The notes: a model not told the origin generated them from the sequence alone. 64,000 nt of DNA from Isoetes taiwanensis (GCA_021234155.1 JAJEKV010000020.1:9155337-9219336); one strand, 5' to 3'; shown: positions 37,900-50,700, counted from the first letter of the stretch. Translations and numbers: made by a program.

Positions 37900-39581
37900 T
37901 GTGGCGTTCGGCCAAATATCACTGATCCCTGTGTCACGTACATACATGCCGTGGCGGTAACGACGGTAACGTGCGGGCTAGTAGTAGCCCCTAGGGGGCA
38001 ACTTTGCTAGTATGTGCATTTCTTATTAATGTGCACACGCACATTTATTAAGGTGCACACATTTCCATGTAGGCACAATTAGGTAACACATTTCCATGTG
38101 GGCACATTTAGGTGCACACATTTCCATGTGGGCCCATTTAGGTGCACACATTTCCATGTGGGCACATTTGGGTGCACACATTTTCCATGTGGGCACATTT
38201 GGCCACCTAGCTATTAAAGGCAAGTGGGGCCCATTCCCAATTATCCCACATGCCTAAAGGGGATAATTGGAAACCCTAGCCTAACCCCTTGCCTATTTAA
38301 GTAGGAGAACCCTAACTTGCCCATTTTTTTGGTTTCCTAGGGTTTTGGAGCTCTGCTTTTGGCTGCCCCAAGGGTCAAAACCGCCTCCCGGGAATGCATG
38401 CGAGAGAATCGTACCATTAGTTTCCCTTGATTCGGAGCATTTCAGCCGGGATGGTGAGTTCAGGCGGGAGGTGAGCCAAGGATCAGGAGTGTTTGGTCAA
38501 TTTAATAGCCTAAACCATCTTCTAGTCATTGAATCAGTGGGTTTAGCCTATTAAATTGCCCATAGCAACCCTCTAGATCTCTAGATACCCGGACTCTAAC
38601 TAAAGAATCTAACTCTATGATATAGATTAGATATAGTTCTTTAGTTCTTGCGTGATGTATATGGATGATGTATCTCTATGAACTCCTTGTATTGGGAAGG
38701 GGTAGAGGGCCTAAAGCTTGGTAGTAGATGCTCCTAGATTAGCCTCTCTAGCACACTATAGATTCGCCTGTGCACAAGAACCACACGGGTTGTGGGTGAA
38801 GGGGGCGGAACTAGCTAAGGAGGAGGTTAGGTGTTACGACTCTTGAGCGATCCCTCCGGTGTGTAAGGCCTTAGGGATCATTGTGACTAGGTCTAATGGC
38901 TTGCCAGCGTGTGGGCAAGGCATGGGCTCGGCTGCTAGGTGGGGTGAGTGGATATGACCTTCCGGTGAGTTCAAGTCGAGATAAGGGCGGTGGCCCTCTA
39001 GTCACCTTGATTCGATGTAGATCTCGGAGGGTGATCCCTACCTGCCCCATCGGGGGTGGGGAGATGTAACCCAGTGAGACGTAGCCTTTGGCTATGCACC
39101 GGCCCGGTTCTGATGCGAGTCCCAACACTTTTCAGCCTACTGCGCAAAGTGTGCCATGAGGGGCGGATGGAGTGGACAACCCAATGCCATGTTCTTATGC
39201 CGGCCAAATCCATTGCCATGAATGCAATGCCCAATAATGAACTCTAGAGACCCAAGCCGTCGGGTCATTCCTTTGAGTCCGAGCCTTGGGTAGGATTCCC
39301 CATATGATGTCTTGCGATCTTTGTCTATGTAGATATGTGGAGAACCATCCTTCGTTGATGGTCATATGATGTTGATGTATGTACTCATCGGCATATATGT
39401 TTGCGCTTCATGACTAGGTAGGCCACGAGGGAGCGAGGGTAAAGGACCCCTTCATTCTTCCCAATGGAACTCTTCAAGGTTGCGGATAATCGGAGGGCCC
39501 TATATTAGCATGGAGCTGGTATGGGGATGAACTCTGTTTGTATCACGGTGAGTGCACCATATCACAGTAGGGGCGTCCGCA
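37900..39581 (+). mobile_element. 3' LTR (LTR2)
   Basis: Starts TGTGGCGTTCGG after the polypurine tract and ends GGGGCGTCCGCA. It aligns with LTR1 over its length and has no LINE or CACTA insertion. A TATA-like word (CTATTTAAG, 38290) sits at the place of the one in LTR1. Divergence from LTR1 is clearly visible, so the pair is either old or from two insertions. Confidence 0.8.
38049..38204 (+). repeat. About 30-bp tandem repeat in LTR2, five copies
   Basis: Units of the type GTGCACACATTTCCATGTGG followed by GCACATTTAG. LTR1 has two or three related units at 7530-7582, so the array expanded or shrank between copies. The LINE target site in LTR1 lies in this array. Confidence 0.85.
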
Positions 39582-39999
39582 GATCTGGCGAAGACTAGCG
39601 CTACTCGAAGATCTGTTGTGCAAAGGCGGCTTTTGAGCACGGCAATGCTAATTGGGGTCTTGGCTTGGCGAAATGCTCAAGAGAACCCCATCTTGCGAGA
39701 AGAAGGAAAGGAGCTCAAGGAAAACCCTAAATGCAAAGAGAAGAAAAGGTTTAGGGTTTAAGGGTTAGGTTAGACATTGGTCGAATGGGGTTTAGCCATT
39801 TGGCAATAGGGTCCATGGGGTTTATACTTGTGTATGTTTATTTAACATGCACAACATTCGAGGTTGCCCCCCTAGGTGCAACTCTTGCCCCTAGGTGCAA
39901 CCCTTTACGGCTCTCAAGTACATGTCATTTGTGACATGTACGTGTGACGTGGCAATATAATATATGTATTTGGATCGTATATTATGCTGGAACGTCACA
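39582..39999 (-). mobile_element. Truncated LTR of the same family in reverse (LTR4)
   Basis: Read on the minus strand it starts TGTGACGTTCCAGCATAATA at 39999 and matches the first 200 bases of the LTR family, including a CCTAGGGG...CAAC block. It is cut at about 39582, where it meets the end of LTR2 tail to tail. Confidence 0.7.
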
Positions 40000-40243
40000 A
40001 AAGTTCATCTTTCATTGCCTTAAGCCATTTATCCCTTTCATGTGATGTTAGAACATCATCATAGCATTTGGGAACTTTAGGATCTAAGTGCATTAAAATT
40101 TCAAATACATTAGTTATCTCAATCTCTTTTTCATGAATTCTTCTACTCTTACCTTTTTCATCTCGTCCATGGAGATTTGAATCAATGGTTGTCCCTTCCT
40201 GCAACTTTTGTGTTAACCACCTAGTGGTTAACATTGTGCACAT
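40000..40243 (-). pseudogene. Ty1/Copia polyprotein fragment
   Basis: The minus frame ends PKCYDDVLTSHERDKWLKAM then KDEL, which matches the linker before the Copia reverse transcriptase (P..Y..A..S...W..AM..E). It stops exactly where LTR4 begins, so the LTR-bearing element inserted in or recombined with an existing Copia copy. No other Copia domain is nearby. Confidence 0.7.
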
Positions 40244-42600
40244 GCTAGGTGTCAGTGGTGGCAGACGACACTTGGCATGATTCGGTTAACATAAGTGTAG
40301 GGCTTAGATTTAGCTAGATGTAGGGCTCAGATTTGCGGTCTACACTATATTAGACCGGAGCCTCTTCAGATGTACTCAGATTTTATCTCAAATTTGGAGA
40401 GCCTCATTTGGCCACGTTCCCTTCACTCTTTGTACATATTTGTTTGTCTTGTTCTTGTTTTGTGATCATGAGCATGGCGGCTTTGTAGCATCCAGTAGTC
40501 ATAGGCTGGCGCTTTCTGAGGTGCATGCCAGAACTCACAGTGCTGATGGGGCCAGATTATGTCGGGTTAAACGTGATCACTTTCTTTAGCCTTGTTGTTT
40601 TGCTGTTGTTCTTGCTGCTCTCATCATCATCAGTTCTTGAATACTTCTTGTATATTACTCTCAACCCTTCAAACCCCCTTATTTGGGCCAACCAGCTGTT
40701 GAAATGGTCCGGTTGGAGGCCCCTTTGTTAAATCCTTTCGTTTGCAATTAGTCTAGTTATAAAAAGAGTTTTCAAAACTCTGTTTTTCATGGTCATAAAC
40801 AACCGCGGATTTTCAAATCAAAGGATTTTGGGAGTGGTGATGCGACACCTCCTCTGCAAAAAATCAAAGAAAATCACGTATTGATCCCATTTTTATCTTC
40901 TCTCTGCTAAAAATATATCATAAAAATCCTGATTCATTCTTTCTTCTCTTCTGCCTTATCATGGTTTATCAGAAAATTTGTGCTTTTGCACAGCCAACAA
41001 AAAACAAGCTTATGGATTTCATGCGACACATCCAAAAGGTATCCCAGTTTTTTATGCGATTCCTTCTTGATTCTTTATAGGGGCCAGCAATCAGCTAGCC
41101 CCCTTTAAGCCCATTGGTGATCTTTTTATATGCGTGTTAGGTCCGCTCCCAAAGCCCAGTGCGAGTTGTTCTCTTTCAGAGCTCTTTATTACTTGAGGGC
41201 CAGCAGCCTGGCTAAGCCCCTTTCAGCCCATAGTTCCTGCAAATACATGAAAAGTTCAAAGTTTCTTGGGCTCCTGGCTTACCACAGAGTCGGGGCAGAT
41301 TCCAGCAAATATGACAAAAAAGAATTTTTCAAAATTTATCAACACTTTGTCCACATGCGCACATCAAAAGAAACAAGCGATTTTTCAATACTGGCATGAT
41401 CCAGCTTTGGCGTTACCTCATTTCTACCTGCACAACGTCCATTCCATTACACAGATATTTTATCTTCTTCAAGCTCTATCAAGTTATCCTGTTTTACACC
41501 AAAACAAGTGAAGGAAAGGGCTTTCTTTCAGTATTTCGGCCTCCAGCTCGTCTACCTTCTTATTGACTTCTTTCAGAGAGCCAGCATTTGTGCTAGCTCA
41601 CATTCATCTGTTCAAACACGTACTAGTTCCAAACCCAGCAAGCCCATCTATAAGTAGATCTTTAAAGCATCAGGTCGGATTTTTTTAAAGCTGTATCATC
41701 TGCAAACATGTAAACAATTTCATCAGTCAAAGCTGGATTCCATTCAAAACTCAATGTAAGATTCTGATATTTTAACTCTCTAAGCCATGCGGCACCAATT
41801 CAAGGCCATTTTACCTATTCAAAAAACTTCATCACCTCAAGCTCTCGACGATATTAAAAAGATTGAGGCTTCGATTCACTTTCGGCCATATACCTAGATT
41901 TTTCATTGTGTAATTCTTACGTTCGATTCTCTTCCTTAAGGGTGTCTTTGTCCCTTTTTAAGCATTTTCACTTTCGTCAATATTCTTTTGATGGCGGCTC
42001 CAGCCCGTCATGCTCCCCTTTACCATGTGATATAGCAAAGAAGTTCCATCCAAAACTTAATCCCCTTGAGCTTGTAGAATCTTCCCAAGAAGTGAAAGCT
42101 CTAGAAGATTTTTGAACCGTGCGGCACATCCATCGGACCGAGAACACATGGTTTGCCAAATTAACTCCCCCAACTCAACAAAACTCATGATGGTTTTGCA
42201 AACAATCTTTGGACAAATAAAAACTGTCATGTTTCTTATCGTCGATATATAGAAATGTGTCTCTTTCACTATTTTTTTACGTCACCAATCTTGATGTGTG
42301 GGATTTGATTCTTGGGCATGTGTAAGTGATATGAACTAGGATGGAACATTGATCATTATGCCAATGCATACTTTGGATTTCTGTTGAACTTTGAAGGAGA
42401 AATTCTCGGCAAAATCTATACTTGAAACCACGGTACCTTTTGGAAATGTTTGAAGACAATTTTTAAATTGTTACGCTTTGCCACCTAAATTTGTGTAATT
42501 ATGTGGAATGAATCTGCTTCATGACCATTCGGCATGAGACATGAATTCTTTCAATGTTGTTGTTTTGTAGACTAGCCTCATGATATCCTTGGTCTTCTCT
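40244..42600. other. Spacer without a recognised gene
   Basis: Only short ORFs. A degenerate word (CCAGCA...CTAGCCCCCTTT...AGCCCA) recurs at about 41084, 41197 and 41577, which suggests an old repeat. Confidence 0.45.
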
Positions 42601-42629
42601 TTGATGGAGCCATCCTTTCCCACATTCCT

Positions 42630-44276
42630 TTTTTTATTGTCTCTTTAACTTGCGGCAGTCTCTCGGATTCATAGTTTGATTTAGTTTAAATAAGTTACAT
42701 ATTATTTCAAATATTGAATACAAATGCAAAAACAATGTACATACCTTCTCAAAGTTCTTCCAATCGATTGTCCAGAATAAGCTCTTCTCCCTTGGACATC
42801 TTTTGAATTTTCTTATTCCACATAAAAGCGCAATCAAGTTGTAGACAATTTGCTTTGTGCCAAAGATCCTCATCGCCTTAGAACATACCGTTGACCTCCA
42901 TAATTCACTAACACTATTGAAAGTCTTCTCCTTTGCTTCACAAAGATCTCGGACACCACAAATTGAACACTTGCACTTACAATTTGTTCCATGTGTTTCA
43001 TGTCTCTTCTAATTCTATTCAATGCCTATCTCACAAAATTCCATCTTCATGTGATAAATGCATGCAAGTTTCCACGATCTTTTAGTCTCCTAACAAACAA
43101 AGGTTTCAAGCACTCAAACCTACTTTGATGTCAGGATTCTGTTTCTGAAACTTTTTGTAGAAGACAATCTGCACGTCAAGCCAACACAAAAAAACTTTTA
43201 TAACATTTACACTTCAATAAATATGTCTGTTCTTCAAATGTGGCAGTAAATTGACAATTCTAGGAACTTCAAAACTAATATCAAAGTTCACTAACCTGAG
43301 ATTCTTCCAAAAAGTGGATGGATGCAACCTATATGGCTTGAAATTCTTGACTCCTTCAGAGGTTCTCCTAAGCTTCACAACTTGTTTCTTATTGGGAGAT
43401 ACTCTTGTGTTACAAATCCAGTAACTATATATCTTCTCTCGATCTTTAAAAGAGAGCTTGTCACTTCTATCCTTTCTCTTAAACATGGACCAGGGCCCAC
43501 CAATTGCAGCTGCTTTCCTCTTGTCCAAAGCAGCATACACAGTCCTTCTCTTTAAGTTTAAAGTCTTTGCAACTCCACACTTATTGCTAGCATTATTAAC
43601 AGCCATTACAAGAGTAGATGACCTCGCTTGTGCCATATCCTGGTTCCTTCTTAGCTTGTTAGTTTGAAGACTGCTCTTCACATTATCAACAACTTGCCTA
43701 ACTGCAAACAATTTCTTGTGTCCCATTATGCCAATTTCTGGCAATCCCTGACCTGTTCTTGCCAAGATTTCATCCCTATCATCTTGAAATAAATTCTTGC
43801 ATACACTATGAATATTATCCAGAATACCTTTTGCCAACTTTTGTTTGGTTCGAGTGGCCAATCTGTGAGACCGGATCTGCATTCAAGTGCTAATCTTCTG
43901 CTCTTCTTTTCCTCTGCATCCTTCTTTTGGCGGACATTATTTTCTCCGCAAAATTTGTATTTTGGGGAGATACATTTGCATTTCACTTGAATACATGGAC
44001 CATGATTATGGCCGTGGGACTTTCTTTTGCATGGCCAGCAGGACTTTCTTTTGCAATTACAGGGGAAACTACATGATCACAAGGAAGAACTGAAGGCTGC
44101 TCTCCTAAAATTGAAAATTCTTTTCCAACCACAACACTCGATGCCCCAAATTCTTGTAACAAGATTTCTGGTATATCAGCTTCAAGATCGAATCCCAGCT
44201 CTTTTGCTATAAGTTCCGGATCTGAATCCCCAAACTTTGCTTGAAATTCGGCAGCATACCGTTCAACCAAATCCAT
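42630..44276 (-). pseudogene. Decayed gene of a multi-copy RVSPNKK family, probably transposon-derived
   Basis: Minus-strand pieces in different frames line up in one order. First MDLVERYAAEF and an acidic N-terminus (44276-43990). Then a Cys cluster HNHGPCIQVKCKCISPKYK (about 44010). Then ATRTKQKLAKGILDNIHSV and LARTGQGLPEIGIMGHKKL (43214-43882 frame), followed by DKLSFKDREKIYSYWICN and TRVSPNKKQVVKLR. Next come FYKKFQKQNPDIKVGF...LKPLFVRRLK (about 43165) and NCKCKCSICG (about 42985), then FGTKQIVYNLIALLCG and DWKNFEKV. From recall, proteins with an RVSPN.K box, a KPWFVR-type box and a CxxCG box occur as multi-copy genes in seed-free plants and some animals. Function is not established; transposon origin is inference. 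Frameshifts and stops make this copy inactive. Confidence 0.6.
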
Positions 44277-44597
44277 CTGTTCTTGAAAAAAAAGAAGGAA
44301 AGATAATACAGCAAATGCAAACTGGAATTTGGAGGGATGGCCACATTTTGGGAAGAGATTCTTGGCGGGCTACCGATCTCTCCTTAATGTTCTTCGTTAA
44401 TGGACCCTAAAATTAGGAAAAAGGGCATAAAGCACCCCCAAACCCTATGTGTGACAAAAAAAATTGCCCCCCAATATTGTGCTTAGACCCAGAATCTATT
44501 TGAGAACAAAGGAATTAAGAAACTAGAATTTTCAATATATTTTAATGTTGAATTCCTACTATGATGATGTAGTGAAGAGGGTAGAGACAAATGCCAT

Positions 44598-45375
44598 TTA
44601 TTCAAAAGAGTGTCATTTGACATGCTCAGTTTGTTAACCTTGCTTTCAAAAATTCAAGATGATCAAGTTGCAAATAATGGTCACGGAAGGGAAATAATTT
44701 TGGATTACCTTGAGAAACATTACATTTCAGCTTCAGATCAAAATTTCACTTGTAGATGGCAAGGCCATCTTACATAGAAAGAAATATGCCACATCCTTGC
44801 AGTGGCAGCCAGCAGCAGGTATTCAATTCATTCGCACCATCCCCAATACTAGTTCCATGCTCTCTGCAGAGCAAATGCCTCTAAAAAGCTTGAAAGAAAT
44901 CACAAAGAGTAAAAAGGAGGGAAGAGCATTTGACTCAAACAAATCATTGGATTATATTGAGACAAGTATTGATCGTGCTCTAACCACTTTGGGGAGGCGG
45001 ATGCTTTATGGTGGCCTCAGTTTTTCTCGACAACGTGACATGTTGCAAGCTTCATTACAAGGTCGAAGAACGATTACATTCAAGCCGGCCTTCTAGGCAA
45101 ACTCTCCACCTGTGCAAGTTGAGAATCAAGAGGAACAAGTAGAGATATTGGCTAGCTCGGATGAAGATGACAGAGTCATGTACACCGCCCCCCAGGCATA
45201 CGGCACAACAAGTTGCTCGAGTATGCGGTTCGATCTCGAGATTGAGAAAGGAATGCTCATAGCTGTCCCGGTGATAATGATGAATCACGGGAAGCCATTA
45301 CGGCTAGCTAAAATACTGGAGGTAACAAGAGGGATGGAATTCCCACTTTCGACTAAAAGTGCCTTTGGATGAGCG
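44598..45375 (+). pseudogene. Coding-like stretch of unknown identity with frameshift and in-frame TAG
   Basis: One frame at 44598-44773 reads FDMLSLLTLLSKIQDDQVA and DYLEKHYISASDQNF. A second frame, 44710-45372, is open except for TAG at 45094-45096. It ends RFDLEIEKGMLIAVPVIMM and NHGKPLRLAKILEV, which resembles a small ligand-reader or Tudor-like fold only loosely. I do not recognise the family. It diverges head to head from the RVSPNKK relic, about 320 bases away. Confidence 0.35.
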
Positions 45376-46460
45376 AATCTTTTGCTTATGCTTTCGGTGG
45401 GGAGTTATACTTTGGAGATGGTAAAAGCAGGGAGTGGGAAAGAGAGCAAAGTCCAAAGCAAAACACTGGCATCATAGATCTAGGCTGAAGTAAAGGTTCT
45501 TGCATATGACTTTGTTACATTGCTGCTAATAAGTTACGTATGGTCACTCAAACTTTAATAAGGTGCGGCATGTGGATTAGACAAACAACCTAGAAAGGTG
45601 GCAAAAAAGATGATGATGAAGACTCACTTGTAGGCGGTGAGGAAGAAGATGGTTCGAGTACATCCGTCTTTGAGAGTGAAGCTGAGGATGGATGAAGGCT
45701 CAAGTGATCGAGGGATTAAATGAGTCGGAGGATGAGATGCATCCCGATCTTGCTACAAAATGTAAGTTTGTCCAGATGACTTCGAACATGTAAAAAGCGA
45801 GAAAGTCTGGTGATGAGTGTTTGTCAAAATGTCCTATATTTTTGACAATTTTGTTCATAATTTTGTACAATTTTCACAACCTTGAATATATCACTTCTTC
45901 GTCACTCTACTACCCTTGCTATTTTTTTTATTGCCCCTTTTTTGCTACACTTTATAAAAGTAACTATTTTTTGTTCTAGTTTAGGAGGATGAAAATTGCT
46001 ATTTAAAATTTTTGCACGAAAGTTATGTTCAATCAACCCCTCAAAAATGGTACCTAAATTACTTAAATTGTCACACCTGTCACAAAAAATCTTAAAAATA
46101 GACTTTTTAAAGGGAATCTTAGAAAATCTTTCAAAGATTCCTTAAAGGAAATACATATTCAGAATTGTGTGTAATGGATTGAAGACCATAGATGCTACAT
46201 TGTTTAATATCATGTAATGCACAACATGCCTGCCAGCCTAAGGAAGATTTAGAAGGGCCGGTTATGGAAAATGTTGGGGCCAGGCCATGGCCAAACTAAC
46301 AAGGATGTGCATGTAAGCACAGGTCCTAGCCACTTTGACCATGGCTATGGCCTGAATATAGCAGGACCCGCAAAATGAAACATACATATATACATGTTAA
46401 AAATTAAAGTTCGAATTAAAAAATATTATGTAGTAAGAAAAGTGTAATCCAAACCGAGAT
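45376..46460. other. Spacer without a recognised gene
   Basis: AT-rich. A small inverted repeat GGAATCTT...AAGATTCC lies at 46113-46142. Nothing else supported. Confidence 0.5.
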
Positions 46461-46462
46461 GG

Positions 46463-47445
46463 ATGGCCCAGATTTTAGCCAGCATGGACGGCCCAGATTG
46501 CGATCTTTGTAGTCTCATCCTATTATCCTATTGGGTAACTAACCGGCCAATTTCCCGCCCTAGCCAGTTTCCTACGGCGCGACCGGAATCGGATTCAAAC
46601 AGGGAGCTCCACTTCCAGATCTCCAAACTCCAGACCTCACCACTTTCCATGGCGGATCTCTATGGGCTTGCTTCCTACCTACATGAAGCTTCGTGTCAGA
46701 CTCGCTTTGCTCTAACATTCGCCCATACCTATTCTTACTTTCTGTATTTCTATCCTTGCTTGTGTTTCTCTTTTCTCTTGGCCGAAAATGCAGGGCTTTG
46801 TCTTCTACCTGCGTTTCGTTTTTCTCTTGGCCGACCAAAGATGCAGGGCTTTTTCTTCTACCTTGGCCATCTCATTTGGGAGTTTTGCTTCTTGCAAATT
46901 GGGGCAACTCACCGAGCTTTGGAGCACAGATCATCGGTGATCGGCCCGGTTTTTGATTCTCGGTATCCATTTCATGGTGCGTTTACGTTTTCTATTTTAG
47001 TGTCCTTCAATATTTCTCTTGTACTCTTGTATCTTTGCGAGGTTATCAAGGCTATCACTGAAGATGTCTAATGCAAAAGAAAGTAATATTTTGTCTTTGT
47101 TATTTTTGTTCCAAGAGTTGTTAGAGTCAGCGATGACGATTTCACATCCACGGATCCCGCAGTTTCTTGGAAAGCGGGGATCCGATCTGTTTTTTGTGGT
47201 TGTTTATGCTGTTGTATGGTGTTTATATATGTCGACGGATGCACTAAATGCTTCTGCAGATGGCCACTTACAAGCAACTCTACAGGTTTATTTCTAACTT
47301 GAGATTTGACATGTGCCAATTTTTGCTTCTTAATTTGTAATGATCTTGCAACTTTGACAGGAAATAGCAAGCACTCCTCAGGGCCCCCCTCCAGTTTTAA
47401 AAGATGAAGTTGCAAAATTGTCGGTTGTCCTTTGTTGAGCAATTT
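46463..47445 (+). other. Possible 5' region and exons of a broken gene
   Basis: An open frame (46463-47071) and a GT-AG pair (donor after CTACAG at 47286, acceptor TTTGACAG at 47361) join ASADGHLQATLQ to EIASTPQGPPPVLKDEVAKL. I cannot identify the product. The next recognisable piece downstream is the His/Gly-rich tail at 47471. Confidence 0.25.
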
Positions 47446-47470
47446 TGAAGGATCTTGAGGCGTAGACCAG

Positions 47471-47664
47471 TGTGCAAAGATATCTGAGGGGCGGTCTTTT
47501 ACATGGTGTTGTTGGACACCATGTGCAGGGGCATGGGTATGGTCATGGACATGGCTATGGTGGCTACAGGCATTATAAACATGGTCATGGCCTCAAATGA
47601 AGCATTTTAAGCATAAGCACCACAAGTTCGGGAAGTTTAGCAAATGGAAGTTTCGGGAATCATG
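47471..47664 (+). pseudogene. C-terminal fragment of a His/Gly-rich GRP-A3-like protein
   Basis: The frame reads VQRYLRGGLLHGVVGHHVQG and HGYGHGHGYGGYRHYKHGHG, then TGA. One base over, the text goes on as KHFKHKHHKFGKFSKWKFRE and a stop. A HGYG-rich stretch followed by K/H/F/G repeats ending KWK is the C-terminal pattern of plant glycine-rich A3 / XYPPX-repeat proteins. The frameshift lies near 47598. The Pro/Tyr-rich N-terminal half was not found. LINE sequence begins within 100 bases. Confidence 0.5.
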
Positions 47665-47719
47665 AGGCTGTCAGTTGGAACAATTTCTTGTAATAATCTC
47701 TTTTTCTTTTTCTTTTCTT

Positions 47720-50700
47720 TTTTAAGCCCAGGGCCGGATGGTTTACCTCCAGAATTCTTTGAACACTTCTGGAATATAATGGGCAAAGACCTCACAACAT
47801 TTATGCAAGGGGCATGGCAAAATTTGAAAAGATCGCACCATGCTATAAATCTTTGGATTAATTGCCTTGGTTCCAAAAGTTGACAAGCACTGCTACCTTC
47901 TGGTTGGAGACCTATTTCATTAACCAATGCTACATATAAAATTATAGCTAAGATCTTTGCAAATAGACTCAAGAAAATTTTACAGATAAAGATCAACCCA
48001 GTCCAATCAGGATTTTTACCTGGTAGAAGTATTCTAGATAACTTCATTGGTGCCTATGAAGGTTTACACTGGAATAGGTCCACAGGTCAGGAATGTGTGC
48101 TGCTAAAACTTGACTTTAAAAGAGCCTATGCCACTATTGGTAGGGGAAACTTTTATACGAGCTATGTCCCAAAGCTGGGATTCTCGAGTAATTTGTAATA
48201 AAGAAGATTGCAGGACTAAATGTTATAGGATGCTCAGCTGTATTGGTCAATGGTACACCATCCCAATTTTTTGAATGTAAAAGGGGGGTTAGACAGGGTT
48301 GCCCCCTAGCTCCCTATCGTTTTTTGATAGTAGCTGAGATGGTTACTAGGGTTATAATGAAATTACAACAAGATGACAAAATCAGATGTCTTAAGCTTCC
48401 TGATACAAGCCAGACTCTATCAGCTATGCAATATCTTGAGGCGACACATTTACGTTTTTGAAAAGGCATGGAGATCATATCGAAAACTTCACGATGGCAA
48501 TGGACAAGTTTGGAAAAGCATCACGGAGTGTTCTTGAATAAGGAAAAATGTGCCATAATTTACGATAGCGGGAGGACCTTATTGGGGGATCAAGGTATGT
48601 GGATATCGATTACGCTACAAAATTGTTAGGATTACCTTTGGCTCTTAACATGAGTTTACATGAAACATGGGAACCAATAATTACCAAAATCAAGAAGAAG
48701 TTGCAGATGTACCCCAAAACTCTCTCCTTGTGCGGAAGGATGGAGATTATTAATGATGTCATTGCAAGCTCCCATGTTTACTTAAGCCTCAAACAATAGT
48801 TCTGCGAGATAAAAAACTTACAAAGATTTGGAGATAATCATGAAGGAATTCATCCGGGGTTCACATATGGTAGGTTGGCAACATCTAGCTCTGCCCGGGA
48901 AAAAAAAAGGGTTTAGGATGCAAGGATCTCTTCTGCGAGCCGCAGTGTATTGGCAACAAAAGCAGTGCGGAGATGTTTAACCTCACCAACAAAGTCCCGA
49001 CACTTGAGTTGGTCGGGTATTGGATAGGGAAAACTTCATTGGTTGGGAGCCCTTCTACTCCTCATCAATTACACGATTACGCTTTTACCGGCTTAATCCT
49101 GGTGCAGATACTTCAACTATCATGAGGAGGATCATACAAGCTTGGAATAAAGTCTCAGTATGCTTCAAAGCATATCAATTGAGAATGTTTCAAAAGAATT
49201 CAATTTCTTACGGCATTAGGGATTGGCATGAGGAGGATGGGTGTCTTGCTCTAAAACACCTAGAAAGTACAAAAAGTGGACTCTCAAAGGTTTGAACACG
49301 GTTGGCGACATGGTTAGGGAGGGTAGATGAAGAACATGGCGGAAATCTCCACACTTGTCGCGGATTCAAGTTCTAATAGAAGTATCTATAATGCACTAAC
49401 CGACCCCATAGGTGGCCGGTACTTGAAATAAAAAGACCAAAATTGGGCTTTGGATGGAAATGGCTATAAAGTAGCCAAACTCTACTCTATTCTGCTTTGG
49501 ATTCACAAGAGACAAAAGTTGCTACTCGATTAGGATTGTCCTGGATCACGAGAAGGCTTACCGGGAGAACTATCAAAAAGGTGGAAACTACAATGTGCAA
49601 AAAGGTTATCCTTTTCGGATGGCTGGTGTTGAATAGGAGTCTCAAATCAATGCATTCGGGAAAGGCGGATACAATGATCAAATAGTGGACACATGTCCTT
49701 TAGGATGTGGTCGATCGAAACATCAAGTCATATTTTTATCACACCCAGGGCAGTCTTCTTTCGGAATGGATTGGCCCCATATAGGTGCAACCCCTACTCT
49801 TGAGTCCTGATCTTTTGAATTCCTTGCAAATGGCTCCTCCTTTTACTGGATACAATTAGAACCCTCTATCTATGGTCGATGTGGAAGCATAGAAACAATG
49901 TAGCTATCAATCACTCTCCTCGGATCTGAACTTCCTTAAAACAACTCTTCAATTAGAGTTAGCGAGAGGCGACTATGGCGCCTGTGGGATGAAAAAAAAG
50001 GTTCCAACTATGATAGAGGATGGGATACTTTGGGCTCTTTCAAGGGTTCTATTCATACTTTCTTGCTTACTTTAACAATTTGTCGATGCTCATAATAGAT
50101 TATCACGGTGAAGAAACATCATGAAGGAGGACATGCAGGAGGTTCGGGAGGCACGACCAATGACACATAAGGAGATACTTGAGGCCCTTCTGGGGTTAAA
50201 AAGCTGAGACCATAATGATCCGGACTTTGAGCGAGTCTTTGAATGACAAAGACATATGGCGGTTTAAGCAAGAGCTTAAACCATATTTTGAAGAAAAGCT
50301 TGGCATATGTGAGGGAGCCCGTGAGTCCTAGATTCTCTACATTACGGATGCCACGGCATGTGGAGCCGTTGAATGGATGAGTAGCTGCTCCATAAGCACC
50401 ACGAATCAGGCCTTTGCGATAATCACTTTGGATGGAGTGCATGAAGATTGAAATTACAGGCCGATGGCTCCTGAAAGACCGAAAAATACATATTATTATG
50501 ACACTGCAAGTAACTTTATCTACTATATTTCTTGTTTTACTTAAAGTTTAAAACATTGTTCGTATAGTTGAATTTTCCTCCTTTGGAGTGTGCGAGGGGC
50601 CATTTTGCGGTGGCCTTATAGCAGAGTTTCACTCTGCCCTTTTGTATTATCATGTATTACATGTACTTTTGTATTATCATGTATTACATGTAATATAATA

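Noticed and set aside
38049-38204. Array that might look like a CRISPR
   Set aside because: Units are adjacent without unique spacers and lie in an LTR of a plant genome.
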